The notes beneath the pieces were generated by a model that searched no databases, was not told the origin of the DNA, and saw nothing but the letters and a program-made list of their open reading frames with translations. Source: Bog-473 sp963807775 (GTDB taxonomy: Bacteria; Actinomycetota; Acidimicrobiia; Acidimicrobiales; RAAP-2). Taken from it: 64,000 bases of DNA. Position 1 is the stretch's first letter; each line of letters starts with the position of its first letter. A program made the translations under genes and the position numbers. This document shows positions 51,201-58,862 of this stretch, piece after piece. The stretch is from assembly GCA_963807775.1 (NCBI GenBank), contig CAWECY010000004.1, positions 496,001 through 560,000 of the forward strand. The letters are read 5' to 3'.

Positions 51201-52527
51201 CAACTACTCGATCGTCTACGTCAACGGTTCGGTCTCCATCGCCCCGGCACCGCTGACCGTTACCGCATCGTCCGGGACCATGACCTTCGGAAGCACGCCG
51301 CCCGGAGTCACGGCTTCGTACTCGGGCTTCGTGAATAGCCAGTCGGCCTCGTCGCTGACCACCAAGCCCACGTGCACGACCACGGCGACGGCATCGAGCG
51401 CGGTCGGGACCTACGCGACCAGCTGTTCGGGCGCGGCCGACGCCAACTACGCCATCAGCTATGTGACGGGATCGGTCGTCGTCAGCCCGGCGTCCCTCAC
51501 CGTCACGGCGTCGTCGGCCACCATGACGTACGGGGGCACGGTGCCGACGATCTCCGCCGGCTTCAGCGCCTTCCCGAGCGGCCAGAGCGCGTCGAACCTC
51601 ACCGGGTTGACGTGCTCGGCGGCGGTGACCTCGACCAGCACCGTGGGCACCTACGAGTCGAACTGCAGCGGCGTCACCAACGCCAACTACAAGATCAGTT
51701 ACGTCTCGGGCACAGTGACCGTGAACCCGGCCACGCTGACCGTCACCGCGAACAACATATCGAAGGCCTTCGGAGCCGCCGTGCCGGCCCTCACCGCCAC
51801 CATCACCGGCTACGTGAACGGTCAGACGCTCGCGACGTCCGGAGTCACCGGAACGCCGGCGTGCACGACCACGGCCACGGCGACGAGCCCCGGAGGCACG
51901 TATCCGATCACGTGTTCGATCGGCACCCTGGCCGGGGTGAACTACACGTTCGCCTTCGTAGCCGGGACTCTGACCGTGACCTTCACGACGACCGTCGTCT
52001 GCGATCACCTGGGGTCGATCGTGGTCACCTCGGGCGAGTCGGTGCTCATACCGCCCGGTTGCGTCCAGGTGGGCAACATCAGCGTGCAGACCAACGGATC
52101 CCTCGAGATCGAAGGTTCCATCGTCGTCGGCTCGGTTGGCCTCAGTAGCGGTGCCGCTCTCGAGGTCTGCAGCACCAACCTGGCTGGAAACCTCTCGGCG
52201 ACCCTCGCGGCCTCCCGGGTGATCGTCGGAAACGATACGTCTGCCTGCCTCGGCAACGCGATGCTCGGGAACGTATCGCTCACCTCCAACAGCGCCAAGG
52301 TCATCTTCGACGGGAACTTGGGTGCGGGTTCGGTTGCAGTCAACTCCAACAGCGACGGCGTCCAGGTCTCGGACAACGGCTGGCTGGGACCGGTTCAGGT
52401 GGAGAAGAACAGCGGGGGAGCGACCGTGACCTCCAACGCGATCCTCGGCTCGCTGACGGTCAGCGGCAACACCGGGTCCGTCTCTGACGGCGGCAATGCC
52501 GTGATCGGTCCAGAGTCGCTCCAGTAA
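45294..52527 (+). CDS. Giant secreted protein: RCC1 propeller, Ig-like domain, 21 MBG repeats, solenoid end; one frameshift
   Basis: ATG 45294 gives an Arg-rich signal peptide (RRRAGRAWALNATMAVLAAV) cut near ASA. Residues about 55-410: seven RCC1 units (YAWGNNAFGQLGIG, YAWGHNAFGQLGNG and so on), enough for one seven-bladed propeller. Then one Ig-like domain of the Big_3_5 type (TVTYGQSVTITATVAPNDGG), then 21 MBG-type repeats of about 81 residues (core MTYGG..P.ITASYSGFVNGD and the Cys pair TCST...SCSGA.DPNY), then about 170 residues of short repeating strands rich in Gly/Asn/Ser/Val. Near 46062 one extra base breaks the frame in the fifth blade (AGCCGCG for AGCGCG). About 2,410 residues joined. 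No anchor motif. Probably a long cell-surface stalk or matrix adhesin. Confidence 0.88.
46870..51981 (+). repeat. 21 tandem MBG-type domain repeats
   Basis: About 243 bases per unit, in frame throughout, 21 units counted by eye. Unit consensus: P.L.ITASS.SMTYGG..P.I, then SYSGFVNGD..SSL, Cys, 17-20 residues, SCSGA.DPNYTISYV.G...V. Units 4-6 form a subgroup (SGLQN in place of SGFVN), and units 20-21 are diverged. DNA similarity between neighbours is high (for example units 9-11), so recombination or collapse in assembly is possible and the unit count may not be exact. Confidence 0.9.
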
Positions 52528-52651
52528 CGGAAGGTGGGCACGTCCACACGGTGGTTGTCCGGCTCCTCGCAAAGGCGGGGGGTGCAGTAGCCCGACCCCC
52601 GAACGCGTCACGGGGTCCACCAGGCCCAGGGGGCGCCGACGCGGCGTGCCC

Positions 52652-52686
52652 TATGATGGCCGTCAAATCTGACGCGGCGTCAGATT
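52652..52686 (+). promoter_or_regulatory. -10 element and perfect 21-bp palindromic operator of the acyl-CoA operon
   Basis: TATGAT at 52652-52657 is a near-consensus -10. Directly downstream, 52666-52686 is a perfect inverted repeat: AATCTGACGC, one base, GCGTCAGATT. Its centre lies 37 bases before the ATG of the first acyl-CoA dehydrogenase, over the expected transcription start. Size and symmetry fit a TetR-family (FadR/KstR-like) repressor site released by an acyl-CoA. No regulator gene is in the window. Confidence 0.72.
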
Positions 52687-52712
52687 CCAGCCGGGTCCCC
52701 TGGAGGCACTGT

Positions 52713-53891
52713 ATGGATTTCGAGTTCTCGCCGGAACAGCTGGCCTTCGTCAAGGAGGTCGAAGCCTTCCTCGATGCGAACGACGACCCCGAGGTGTTCG
52801 ACCTGACCAGGGAGAACATGGCCCAGATCGTCGACACGCCCAAGCGCCGGGCCTTCATGGCCTCCCTGGGCCAGCGAGGCTGGCTGGGAATGACCTGGCC
52901 CAAGGAGTACGGCGGCACCGAAGGGGAGGGCATTTACGAGTACCTCCTCAACGAGCAGCTGGCCGGGCGCGGCGGCCCCCAGATCGGCAAGGGCGTCGGT
53001 ATCGTCGGCAAGACGATCATCCGCCACGGCAACGAGCGGATGAAGGCCGAGTTCCTTCCCAAGATCCTGCGCAACGAGGTCGAGTTCGCCGTCGGCTACT
53101 CCGAGCCCAACGCCGGCTCCGACGCCGCCTCCATGCAGCTCAAGGCCACGCGGGACGATGGCGGCTGGATCCTCAACGGCCAGAAGACGTGGACCACCTC
53201 CGCCCACTTCGCCGAGTGGTACTGGGTGGGCGGGCGCACCGACCCCGATTCCAAGCACGCCGGCATCACGCTCTTCCTCGTCCCGATCGACCAGCCGGGC
53301 ATCACCGTGAACGCCATCTGGACCATGGGCGACGAGCGCACCAACGAGGTGTTCCTCAACGACGTCTTCGTCCCCGACGACTACGTGGTGGGGGAGGTGG
53401 GGCGGGGGTTCCAGTACATCTCGGAGGCGCTCGACCTCGAGCGCTTCACCATGTTCACGCTCTCGCCCATGCAGCAACGCTTCGAGCTCCTGGTGGAGTA
53501 CGTGCGGACGACGGTGCGCGACGGGGTGCCGCTGAAGGACGACCCGGTCATCCGCCAGCGTCTGGCCCATCTGGCCACCCAGCTCGAGGTGTCCCGGGTG
53601 ATGGGGCTCAAGTTCGTCTTCGAGTCCGCCAAAGGGGGCGCGGCGCCCACGGCGGAGGCGTCGGAGTACAAGCTTTTCGCCACCGAGTTCTCCAAGCGCC
53701 TGGCCAACGCCGCCATGGACATCGCCGGCCCCGGGTCGCAGTTGCGGGTCAAGACGGCCGAGGCACCCATGGCGGGCCGGTCCGAGTCGACGTATCGCTA
53801 CACCGTCATCGACACCATCGGCGGGGGCGCCTCAGAGATTCAGAAGAACATCATCGCCCGGCGCAAGCTCGGCCTGCCCAAGAACTTCTGA
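52713..53891 (+). CDS. Acyl-CoA dehydrogenase
   Basis: 392 residues; ATG 52713 has TGGAGG seven bases upstream. N-terminal helical domain (FEFSPEQLAFVKEVEAFL), beta domain with FAVGYSEPNAGSDAAS and WILNGQKTWTTSAHFA, and C-terminal helices ending in GGGASEIQKNIIARRKLGLP, the FAD/dimer motif of the family. It oxidises an acyl-CoA to the 2,3-enoyl-CoA with FAD. A second, different member closes the operon; pairing of two such chains (alpha2beta2) is known for steroid side-chain dehydrogenases of Actinobacteria, so they may form one enzyme. Confidence 0.93.
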   Translation: MDFEFSPEQLAFVKEVEAFLDANDDPEVFDLTRENMAQIVDTPKRRAFMASLGQRGWLGMTWPKEYGGTEGEGIYEYLLNEQLAGRGGPQIGKGVGIVGKTIIRHGNERMKAEFLPKILRNEVEFAVGYSEPNAGSDAASMQLKATRDDGGWILNGQKTWTTSAHFAEWYWVGGRTDPDSKHAGITLFLVPIDQPGITVNAIWTMGDERTNEVFLNDVFVPDDYVVGEVGRGFQYISEALDLERFTMFTLSPMQQRFELLVEYVRTTVRDGVPLKDDPVIRQRLAHLATQLEVSRVMGLKFVFESAKGGAAPTAEASEYKLFATEFSKRLANAAMDIAGPGSQLRVKTAEAPMAGRSESTYRYTVIDTIGGGASEIQKNIIARRKLGLPKNF

Positions 53892-53898
53892 GTTCTGC

Positions 53899-55071
53899 GT
53901 GTCCCCGCCCCTGGCGCTGGCCGGCATCACCGTGCTCGACCTCTCGACGGTCGGGCCGGCGGCGCGCTGCACCCGCTTGTTGGCCGACTACGGGGCCCGC
54001 GTCGTCAAGGTCGGTCCCGTTCCCTCGGCCGATGCTGCGCCCATTCAGCCGCAGTTCTTCGCCTACAGCGGCCACCGCGGCATGCGGCGCGCGCTGTTCG
54101 ATCTGAAGGACGACGACGGCCGTGCGGCCTTCCTCGCGCTCGCGGCGGCCGCCGACGTGGTCGTCGAGAGCTTCCGTCCCGGCGTGGTCGACCGCCTGGG
54201 CATCGGCTACGCCGCGGTCGCCGAGCGCAACCCGGGCATCGTCTACTGCTCCACGAGTGGCTACGGCCAGGACGGCCCGCACGCCCAGTGGGCCGGCCAC
54301 GACCTCGACTACCTCGGCGTGGGCGGCTTCCTGGCCATGTCCACGCCCGGCGCCAACGGGGCGCCACCGCTGCCCGGCGCAACCATCGCCGATGCCGCCG
54401 CCGGGGGCATGCAGGCAGCGTTGGCCATCACGGCGGCGTTGGCCGGCCGGGCGCACACCGGCGTCGGCGCGTATCTGGACGTCTCGGTGGCCGACGGCGT
54501 GCTGTGGTTGATGTCGCTGGCCATCGACGAGCAGCTGGCTCGGGGCGGAGAGATCCATCCGGGCCACGACGTCCTCTCGGGCGGTTACGCCTGTTACGCC
54601 ACCTATCGCACCGCCGACGACAAATGGGTGGCTGTCGCGGCCATTGAGCCGAAGTTCTTTGCCAACCTCTGCGCCGCCCTGGAGTGCACCGAATTGGCGG
54701 CCTCACAACTGGACGACGAGGCGCAGCCCCGTCTTCGGGCTGCCCTCGCCGCGGCCTTCGCTCGGCGCACGCGCGACGAGTGGGTCGACCTCCTCTCGGG
54801 GGCGGACACCTGCGTGGCGCCCGTCCTCGAGATTCACGAAGTGGCCGCCCACCCTCAATTCATGGCTCGGGGCACCGTCACGACGGCAACTCATCCCACC
54901 GAGGGTTCGTTTCGGCAGCTGGCGCCGCTCCTGGCCGGGATGGACCGCGCCGGGGCGGCGGCGGTGCCCGATATGGCGACCGGCGCCACCGACACCGAGC
55001 ACCTCTTGAAGGAGGCGGGTGTCGACGGCGAGACCGTGGCGCGCTGGGTGGACCGGGGGGTCGTGGCATGA
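53899..55071 (+). CDS. CaiB/BaiF family CoA-transferase or racemase
   Basis: 390 residues, GTG start seven bases after the previous stop. AGITVLDLSTVGPAARCTRLLADYGA, then VVVESFRPGVVDRLGIGY, STSGYGQDGPHAQWAGHDLDY (partly quoted) with the catalytic-type Asp of the HDxxY motif, and the C-terminal cap. Members transfer CoA between acids or epimerise 2-methyl-acyl-CoA (AMACR). In an operon with dehydrogenases and hydratases, racemising a methyl-branched acyl-CoA before oxidation is a good guess. The stop overlaps the next ATG. Confidence 0.88.
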   Translation: MSPPLALAGITVLDLSTVGPAARCTRLLADYGARVVKVGPVPSADAAPIQPQFFAYSGHRGMRRALFDLKDDDGRAAFLALAAAADVVVESFRPGVVDRLGIGYAAVAERNPGIVYCSTSGYGQDGPHAQWAGHDLDYLGVGGFLAMSTPGANGAPPLPGATIADAAAGGMQAALAITAALAGRAHTGVGAYLDVSVADGVLWLMSLAIDEQLARGGEIHPGHDVLSGGYACYATYRTADDKWVAVAAIEPKFFANLCAALECTELAASQLDDEAQPRLRAALAAAFARRTRDEWVDLLSGADTCVAPVLEIHEVAAHPQFMARGTVTTATHPTEGSFRQLAPLLAGMDRAGAAAVPDMATGATDTEHLLKEAGVDGETVARWVDRGVVA

Positions 55072-55586
55072 CGGAGACGCCGCCGGGGCCGACCGCCCTC
55101 GACCTCATCGGCCAGGAGCAGTACCACGAGGTGGGCGAGTTCCCGGTAGAGCAGGGTTACATCTGGACGTCGTGCGCCTCCGTCGAGAACGGCAACCCGC
55201 TGTTCTGGGACCGCGAGGTGGCCGGCGAGCTCACCGGCGGGCCCGTTGCCCCGCCGTCCATGGTGTCGGTCTGGTTCCGCCCGCATCACTGGGCGCCCGG
55301 TCGGACAGAGGAGGCGCTCCCGCTGCAGGTGCACTTCGACCTCAAGGAGCAGCTCGGGCTGCCCGAGGCCGTCATGACCGACGACACCATTGAGTTCCAC
55401 ACCCCGGTGCGCCTGGGAGACGTGCTGCAGACGCACCAGGTGCTGCGCTCGGTGAGCGAGGAGAAGACGACCAAGCTCGGCACGGGGCGGTTCTGGGTGA
55501 TTGACGTCGTGTACGCCAATCAGGACGGCGACCTCGTCGCGGTCGAGTCGTACACCGGCTTCGGGTACCGGCGGGCCGAGGCATGA
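55068..55586 (+). CDS. MaoC-like hydratase subunit with FAS1-type N-terminal hot-dog domain
   Basis: 172 residues, ATG overlapping the CoA-transferase stop (ATGA). GEFPVEQGYIWTSCASVENGNPLFWDREVA (partly) and GGPVAPPSMVSVWFRPHHW match the N-terminal non-catalytic-type hot-dog subunit (MaoC_dehydrat_N/FAS1-like). VRLGDVLQTHQVLRSVSEEK completes the fold. It probably pairs with the next protein to form an enoyl-CoA hydratase, as ChsH1/ChsH2 do in steroid degradation. Confidence 0.85.
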   Translation: MTETPPGPTALDLIGQEQYHEVGEFPVEQGYIWTSCASVENGNPLFWDREVAGELTGGPVAPPSMVSVWFRPHHWAPGRTEEALPLQVHFDLKEQLGLPEAVMTDDTIEFHTPVRLGDVLQTHQVLRSVSEEKTTKLGTGRFWVIDVVYANQDGDLVAVESYTGFGYRRAEA

Positions 55587-56086
55587 CCGTCTCGGTGTCC
55601 CCGCGCCTCCTGCTGGACGACGTGACCGTCGGCGACGAGCTCCCCGCGCTCGACTACGACGTCAGCGCCACCACGGTCGTGCTCGGCGCCCTCGCCACGC
55701 GCGACTGGCGGCCGATGCACCACGACAAGGACTTCGCGGTGTACCGCAACGGCACGCAGGACATCTTCTTGAACACGCCGAACCAGGCGGCGTGGTTCGA
55801 GCGCTACCTGACCGATTGGACCGGGCCGCACGGTCGCCTCGGCCGCGTCACCTTCCGCATGAAGGGATCGGTCTTCCCCGGGAACACCATGTCCCTACGG
55901 GGGGTGGTCGAGTCGACGGAGGTTGACGAGGTGGGCTGCGGCTTCGTCAACGTGGCCGTCACCTTGTCCGTCGCCGGCGACGCCAAGACGACGTGCGCCG
56001 CCCGCATCGCACTGCCGCGCTCGCCCGACGACAACCCGTGGGCCCGATCGGGCGAGCAGTGGCGCCCCTCGCCGGTTCGCCCATGA
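55583..56086 (+). CDS. MaoC-like enoyl-CoA hydratase subunit
   Basis: 167 residues, ATGA overlap with the preceding gene. The hydratase-2 type active site is visible as ATRDWRPMHHDKDFA with the catalytic Asp and His; GRVTFRMKGSVFPGNTMSLRG (partly) is the second conserved part of the hot-dog fold. It would hydrate the 2,3-enoyl-CoA made by the dehydrogenases. The tight coupling with the N-domain partner supports a hetero-oligomer. Confidence 0.88.
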   Translation: MTVSVSPRLLLDDVTVGDELPALDYDVSATTVVLGALATRDWRPMHHDKDFAVYRNGTQDIFLNTPNQAAWFERYLTDWTGPHGRLGRVTFRMKGSVFPGNTMSLRGVVESTEVDEVGCGFVNVAVTLSVAGDAKTTCAARIALPRSPDDNPWARSGEQWRPSPVRP

Positions 56087-56127
56087 ACACCGTTCCTTTC
56101 CCCCGATCACTGCGAAAGAGGCTCTGA

Positions 56128-57256
56128 GTGCTGGATCTCGAATTCGACCAGGAGCAGGAACTGCTCCGGCAGACGGTGCGTGACGTGCTGGCCAAGCACT
56201 GCTCGCTCGACGTCGTGCGAGCCATGGAGGACGACCCCATCGGGTATCCCTCCACGCTGTGGGCGCAGCTGGCTGAGCTCGATCTCATCGGCCTGCTGCT
56301 GCCCGAAGAGTATGGCGGCTCGGCCATGACCCTGATTGAGGGGGTGGCGCTGTACGAGGAGCTGGGTCGGTCACTGGCGCCGACGCCGCACTTCGTGAGC
56401 GCGGTCCTCGGCGGCGGGGTGTTGGCCGCCGCGGGGAGTCCGGCGCAAAAAGAGCGGTGGCTCCGCCCCGTCATCTCGGGTGAGGCCATCCTGAGCGCAG
56501 CCTGGCTCGAACCCGAGAACGGCTATGCCGCCCGCGGCGTCGAGCTGCGGGCAACACCCGAGAAGTCCGCCTTCCGGCTGAGCGGCGTGAAGCGCCATGT
56601 CGCCTACGCCCTGGCGGCCCAGCAGCTGGTGGTGCTGGCCCGCACGGGTGACGCTCCCGAGGACGTCGACCTGTTCCTGGTCGACCCGGCCTTGCCCGGT
56701 GTGACGCTCCGCCAGCAGTTCTCCGTCTCCTCGGACACCCAGTACGAGGTCACGTTCGCCGACGTCGTCGTGAGCGACGACGACCGGATCGGGCCGGCGG
56801 GCAGCGGGTGGGCGACCTGGCAGCAGGTGCTCGAGCCGGCGCTCGTCCTCCTGGCGGCCCAGGCGGTGGGCGGCGCCCGTTATGCGCTGGAGATCACGAC
56901 GCAGTACGCGCTCGACCGCAAGCAGTTCGACAAGCCGCTTGGGCGCGTTCCAGGCGTTGGCCCACAACCTGGCCGACGCCGTCACCAACCTCGACGGGGC
57001 GGAGCAGCTGGTGCACGAGGCCGCGTGGGCGGGCGCCAACGGGCGGCCCCTGACCTCGCTGGCCCCCATGGCCAAGCTCTTCGCCTGCTCGACATTCCGC
57101 GACATCACGGCCATGGCGCAGCAGCTCTTCGGTGGGATCGGCTTCACCCTCGACTTCGACATCCAGCTGTACTTCCGCCGGGCCAAGCAGCAGCAGCTGA
57201 TGTGGGCCAACGACCGGACCCTCGAGGACGCCGTGGCCGTGGCGCTGCTGGACTGA
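56128..57256 (+). CDS. Acyl-CoA dehydrogenase, second subunit, frameshifted
   Basis: GTG start. Helical domain LEFDQEQELLRQTVRDVLAKH, LLLPEEYGGSAMTLIEGVALYEELGRSLAP, middle beta domain, then DRKQFDKPLG. At about 56945 the frame is lost; AFQALAHNLADAVTNL, then QQLFGGIGFTLDFDIQLYFRRAK and the end at 57256 continue in the next frame. One extra G in GGG explains it. Joined length is about 375 residues. The GGIGFT ending with an acidic residue after it is typical of the partner subunit in heteromeric dehydrogenases (FadE-type pairs). Confidence 0.87.
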
Positions 57257-57272
57257 CGAGGAACGGCTAGGT

Positions 57273-58088
57273 CTACCGGAGGGCGGGTTTCACAGCGACA
57301 CAGCAATCTTGCAGTCTGTAGCCGGGGTGAAGAGGCTCAACAATGGCCAGCCCTGCGCTTGTGCACATCTCTCGCAACGCTTCCTCTGCGTAGGCCACGG
57401 CCGCGTCCTTGTTGTCGGGATTGAGAACTGCGTAGTGCCCCGGCGGATAACGGTGCATTTTCTTTGTAAGTGGGTGCGAATACCCGCTGTCGTTGTACCA
57501 GAACCACGTCGTGCAACTGATGCCACCCGGACGAAGCACACGAGCGGTCTCTTTCAAGTAGTTCTGTGAGACCTCTGGCATGAGGTGAGTGAACACCGAG
57601 TTCGCGCAGGCGAAATCAAAGGAATCATCCTCGTAGGGGAACCGGAAAGCCGCAGCGTCGGCAAGCTCAGGATCAGGCCTGTAGTAGGTATTGCGAAGCG
57701 GAATGGCCGTGAACCGAAAGTTGGGATAGGCGGACGTGATGATCTCCGTGCACCAGTCGATGCACTCAGGGAGGATGTCGAAGCCCTCGTAGGAACCAGA
57801 CTCGTCAAGATACGCACAGAGATATCTGGCGATGCGCCCGATCCCGCACCCGATATCGAGAACCCGGTGGTCAGGCCTGAGGCCCGCCATGTTCATCCGG
57901 GCGAGGAACATGAGCGGGATCTCGTGGAAAGCCTTGATGGGCCCAGCCGTGCGGAGGAGCTTGGGCGGAGGCATCGGCAGCTTCTCTTGTTCGGGGAAGA
58001 TCCCGGCGCGAGGGGGAGGAGAGATCCTTTCGCGGACGAGCTGCGCCCTCCATCTGATCCGCTCCTTCATCCCCTCCTGCTGAGCCAT
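57273..58088 (-). CDS. Class I SAM-dependent methyltransferase, copy B
   Basis: 271 residues, ATG start; same length and order of motifs as the gene at 11.2 kb: VLDIGCGIGRIARYL, YEGFDILPECIDWC, FPYEDDSFDFACANSVFTHL, ARVLRPGGISCTTWFWYN, PLHPGYRLQDCCV. About 36 residue differences by eye, spread along the chain, and none in the SAM motifs except conservative ones. It stands 16 bases after the acyl-CoA operon, in the opposite direction, and does not belong to it. Confidence 0.86.
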   Translation of the reverse strand: MAQQEGMKERIRWRAQLVRERISPPPRAGIFPEQEKLPMPPPKLLRTAGPIKAFHEIPLMFLARMNMAGLRPDHRVLDIGCGIGRIARYLCAYLDESGSYEGFDILPECIDWCTEIITSAYPNFRFTAIPLRNTYYRPDPELADAAAFRFPYEDDSFDFACANSVFTHLMPEVSQNYLKETARVLRPGGISCTTWFWYNDSGYSHPLTKKMHRYPPGHYAVLNPDNKDAAVAYAEEALREMCTSAGLAIVEPLHPGYRLQDCCVAVKPALR

Positions 58089-58164
58089 AGCGGGGCAGAT
58101 TCTTCAATGTCGCGTGAGATTGGTCAACTCGGCTGCCGGGCTGTCATTCCGACGTGCCTGCGGG
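57273..58164 (-). repeat. Duplicated segment, copy B (inverted partner at 11166-12059)
   Basis: Methyltransferase gene plus about 76 bases upstream, ending at CGTGCCTGCGGG on the plus strand (CCCGCAGGCACG in gene direction). The two copies lie in opposite orientation about 46 kb apart, so homologous recombination between them would invert everything in between. Confidence 0.85.
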
Positions 58165-58184
58165 TCGATTGGGTCGGGCTCCTT

Positions 58185-58595
58185 TCAGAGCTTGAGTGAA
58201 GCGCGGTCCAGCTCGATCCCGATAACTGTGGCGACTCGGCTCAGGTCCGTGTCGTGCGCGAGGAGTGATGCTCCGTGACGGTGGGCCACCGAGGCGATCA
58301 TGCAGTCGACCAGGCCTCGTGGTGTCACACCGGCGCGACGACACTGTCGATAGATGCGACCGGCAGCGTCGAAGTCGGCGACGGCGTCGAAGCCGAGCAG
58401 GTGACACCTGCCGAGCAGGCGACGTAGGGCGGCTTCCTGCTGGCTGCTCCGTGCTGCCGCAACGACCTCCATCACGACGGGCTCAGTGACGCCGAGAGGA
58501 CCTTCACTGCCGATGAGTTCGACGATTCGCCGGTCAACGTCGCTCCCGGTGCCGCGGTCGTACTCCACCCAGGCGGAGGTGTCAGCGAGGATCAC
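58185..58595 (-). CDS. vapC: VapC-type PIN-domain toxin (ribonuclease)
   Basis: 136 residues, ATG start overlapping the antitoxin stop. PIN-domain acids are in place: ILADTSAWVEYDRG (first Asp), VVMEVVAAA (Glu), GLVDCMIASVAHRHG (third Asp) and LLAHDTDLSRVA (fourth). These would bind Mg for endonuclease activity on tRNA or rRNA, as known for VapC. It lies downstream of vapB in the usual order. Confidence 0.9.
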   Translation of the reverse strand: MILADTSAWVEYDRGTGSDVDRRIVELIGSEGPLGVTEPVVMEVVAAARSSQQEAALRRLLGRCHLLGFDAVADFDAAGRIYRQCRRAGVTPRGLVDCMIASVAHRHGASLLAHDTDLSRVATVIGIELDRASLKL

Positions 58596-58804
58596 CGGGT
58601 GTCGGCCGGGCCGGTGTCGGCGGGTATGTCCCCGATGGCGTGCGCTCCCTGCATGGCGAGCGCTTCGTCACGAGTCATGGGCTGCCCGGCGAGATGGCGC
58701 AGCGCGAGATCGACGGCCTCGGTCTTGGTGTGGATGCCGTAGCGGTCCATGACCGCCCGGAGAAATGTCTCCTCGATCTCGATGTTGGTCCGTAGCCTGC
58801 TCAT
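58592..58804 (-). CDS. vapB: VapB-type antitoxin
   Basis: 70 residues from ATG 58804 (another in-frame ATG at 58819 is closer to the promoter elements). MSRLRTNIEIEETFLRAVMD with TKTEAVDLALRHLAG is the ribbon-helix-helix/VapB-type DNA-binding half, and the acidic tail would wrap the toxin. It overlaps vapC by four bases, so the two are translated together. Expected to repress its own promoter. Confidence 0.85.
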   Translation of the reverse strand: MSRLRTNIEIEETFLRAVMDRYGIHTKTEAVDLALRHLAGQPMTRDEALAMQGAHAIGDIPADTGPADTR

Positions 58805-58841
58805 ACACAAAATATACACGTGACATGTAGAAAGGGTGTAT
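58803..58841 (-). promoter_or_regulatory. Predicted vapBC promoter and operator
   Basis: AT-rich patch: -10 like TATATT at 58811-58816 (minus strand), six bases before ATG 58804, so the mRNA may start at or near the codon (leaderless) or the -10 may serve another start. Outer inverted repeat ATACAC (58803-58808) and GTGTAT (58836-58841), and an imperfect inner symmetry TACACGTGACATGTA, fit an autoregulatory VapBC site. Confidence 0.5.
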
Positions 58842-58862
58842 GCCGCTGGAGCTCCTCGAGAC

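Noticed and set aside
46870..51981. Regular 243-base repeats as a possible CRISPR or satellite
   Set aside because: The period is that of a protein domain, in frame for 5 kb, with typical MBG motifs; there are no short repeats with unique spacers.
51034..52620. 528-codon minus-strand frame under the MBG repeats
   Set aside because: Arises from the repetitive high-GC coding sequence on the plus strand; composition is Arg/Ala/Gly/Asp-rich with no motif.
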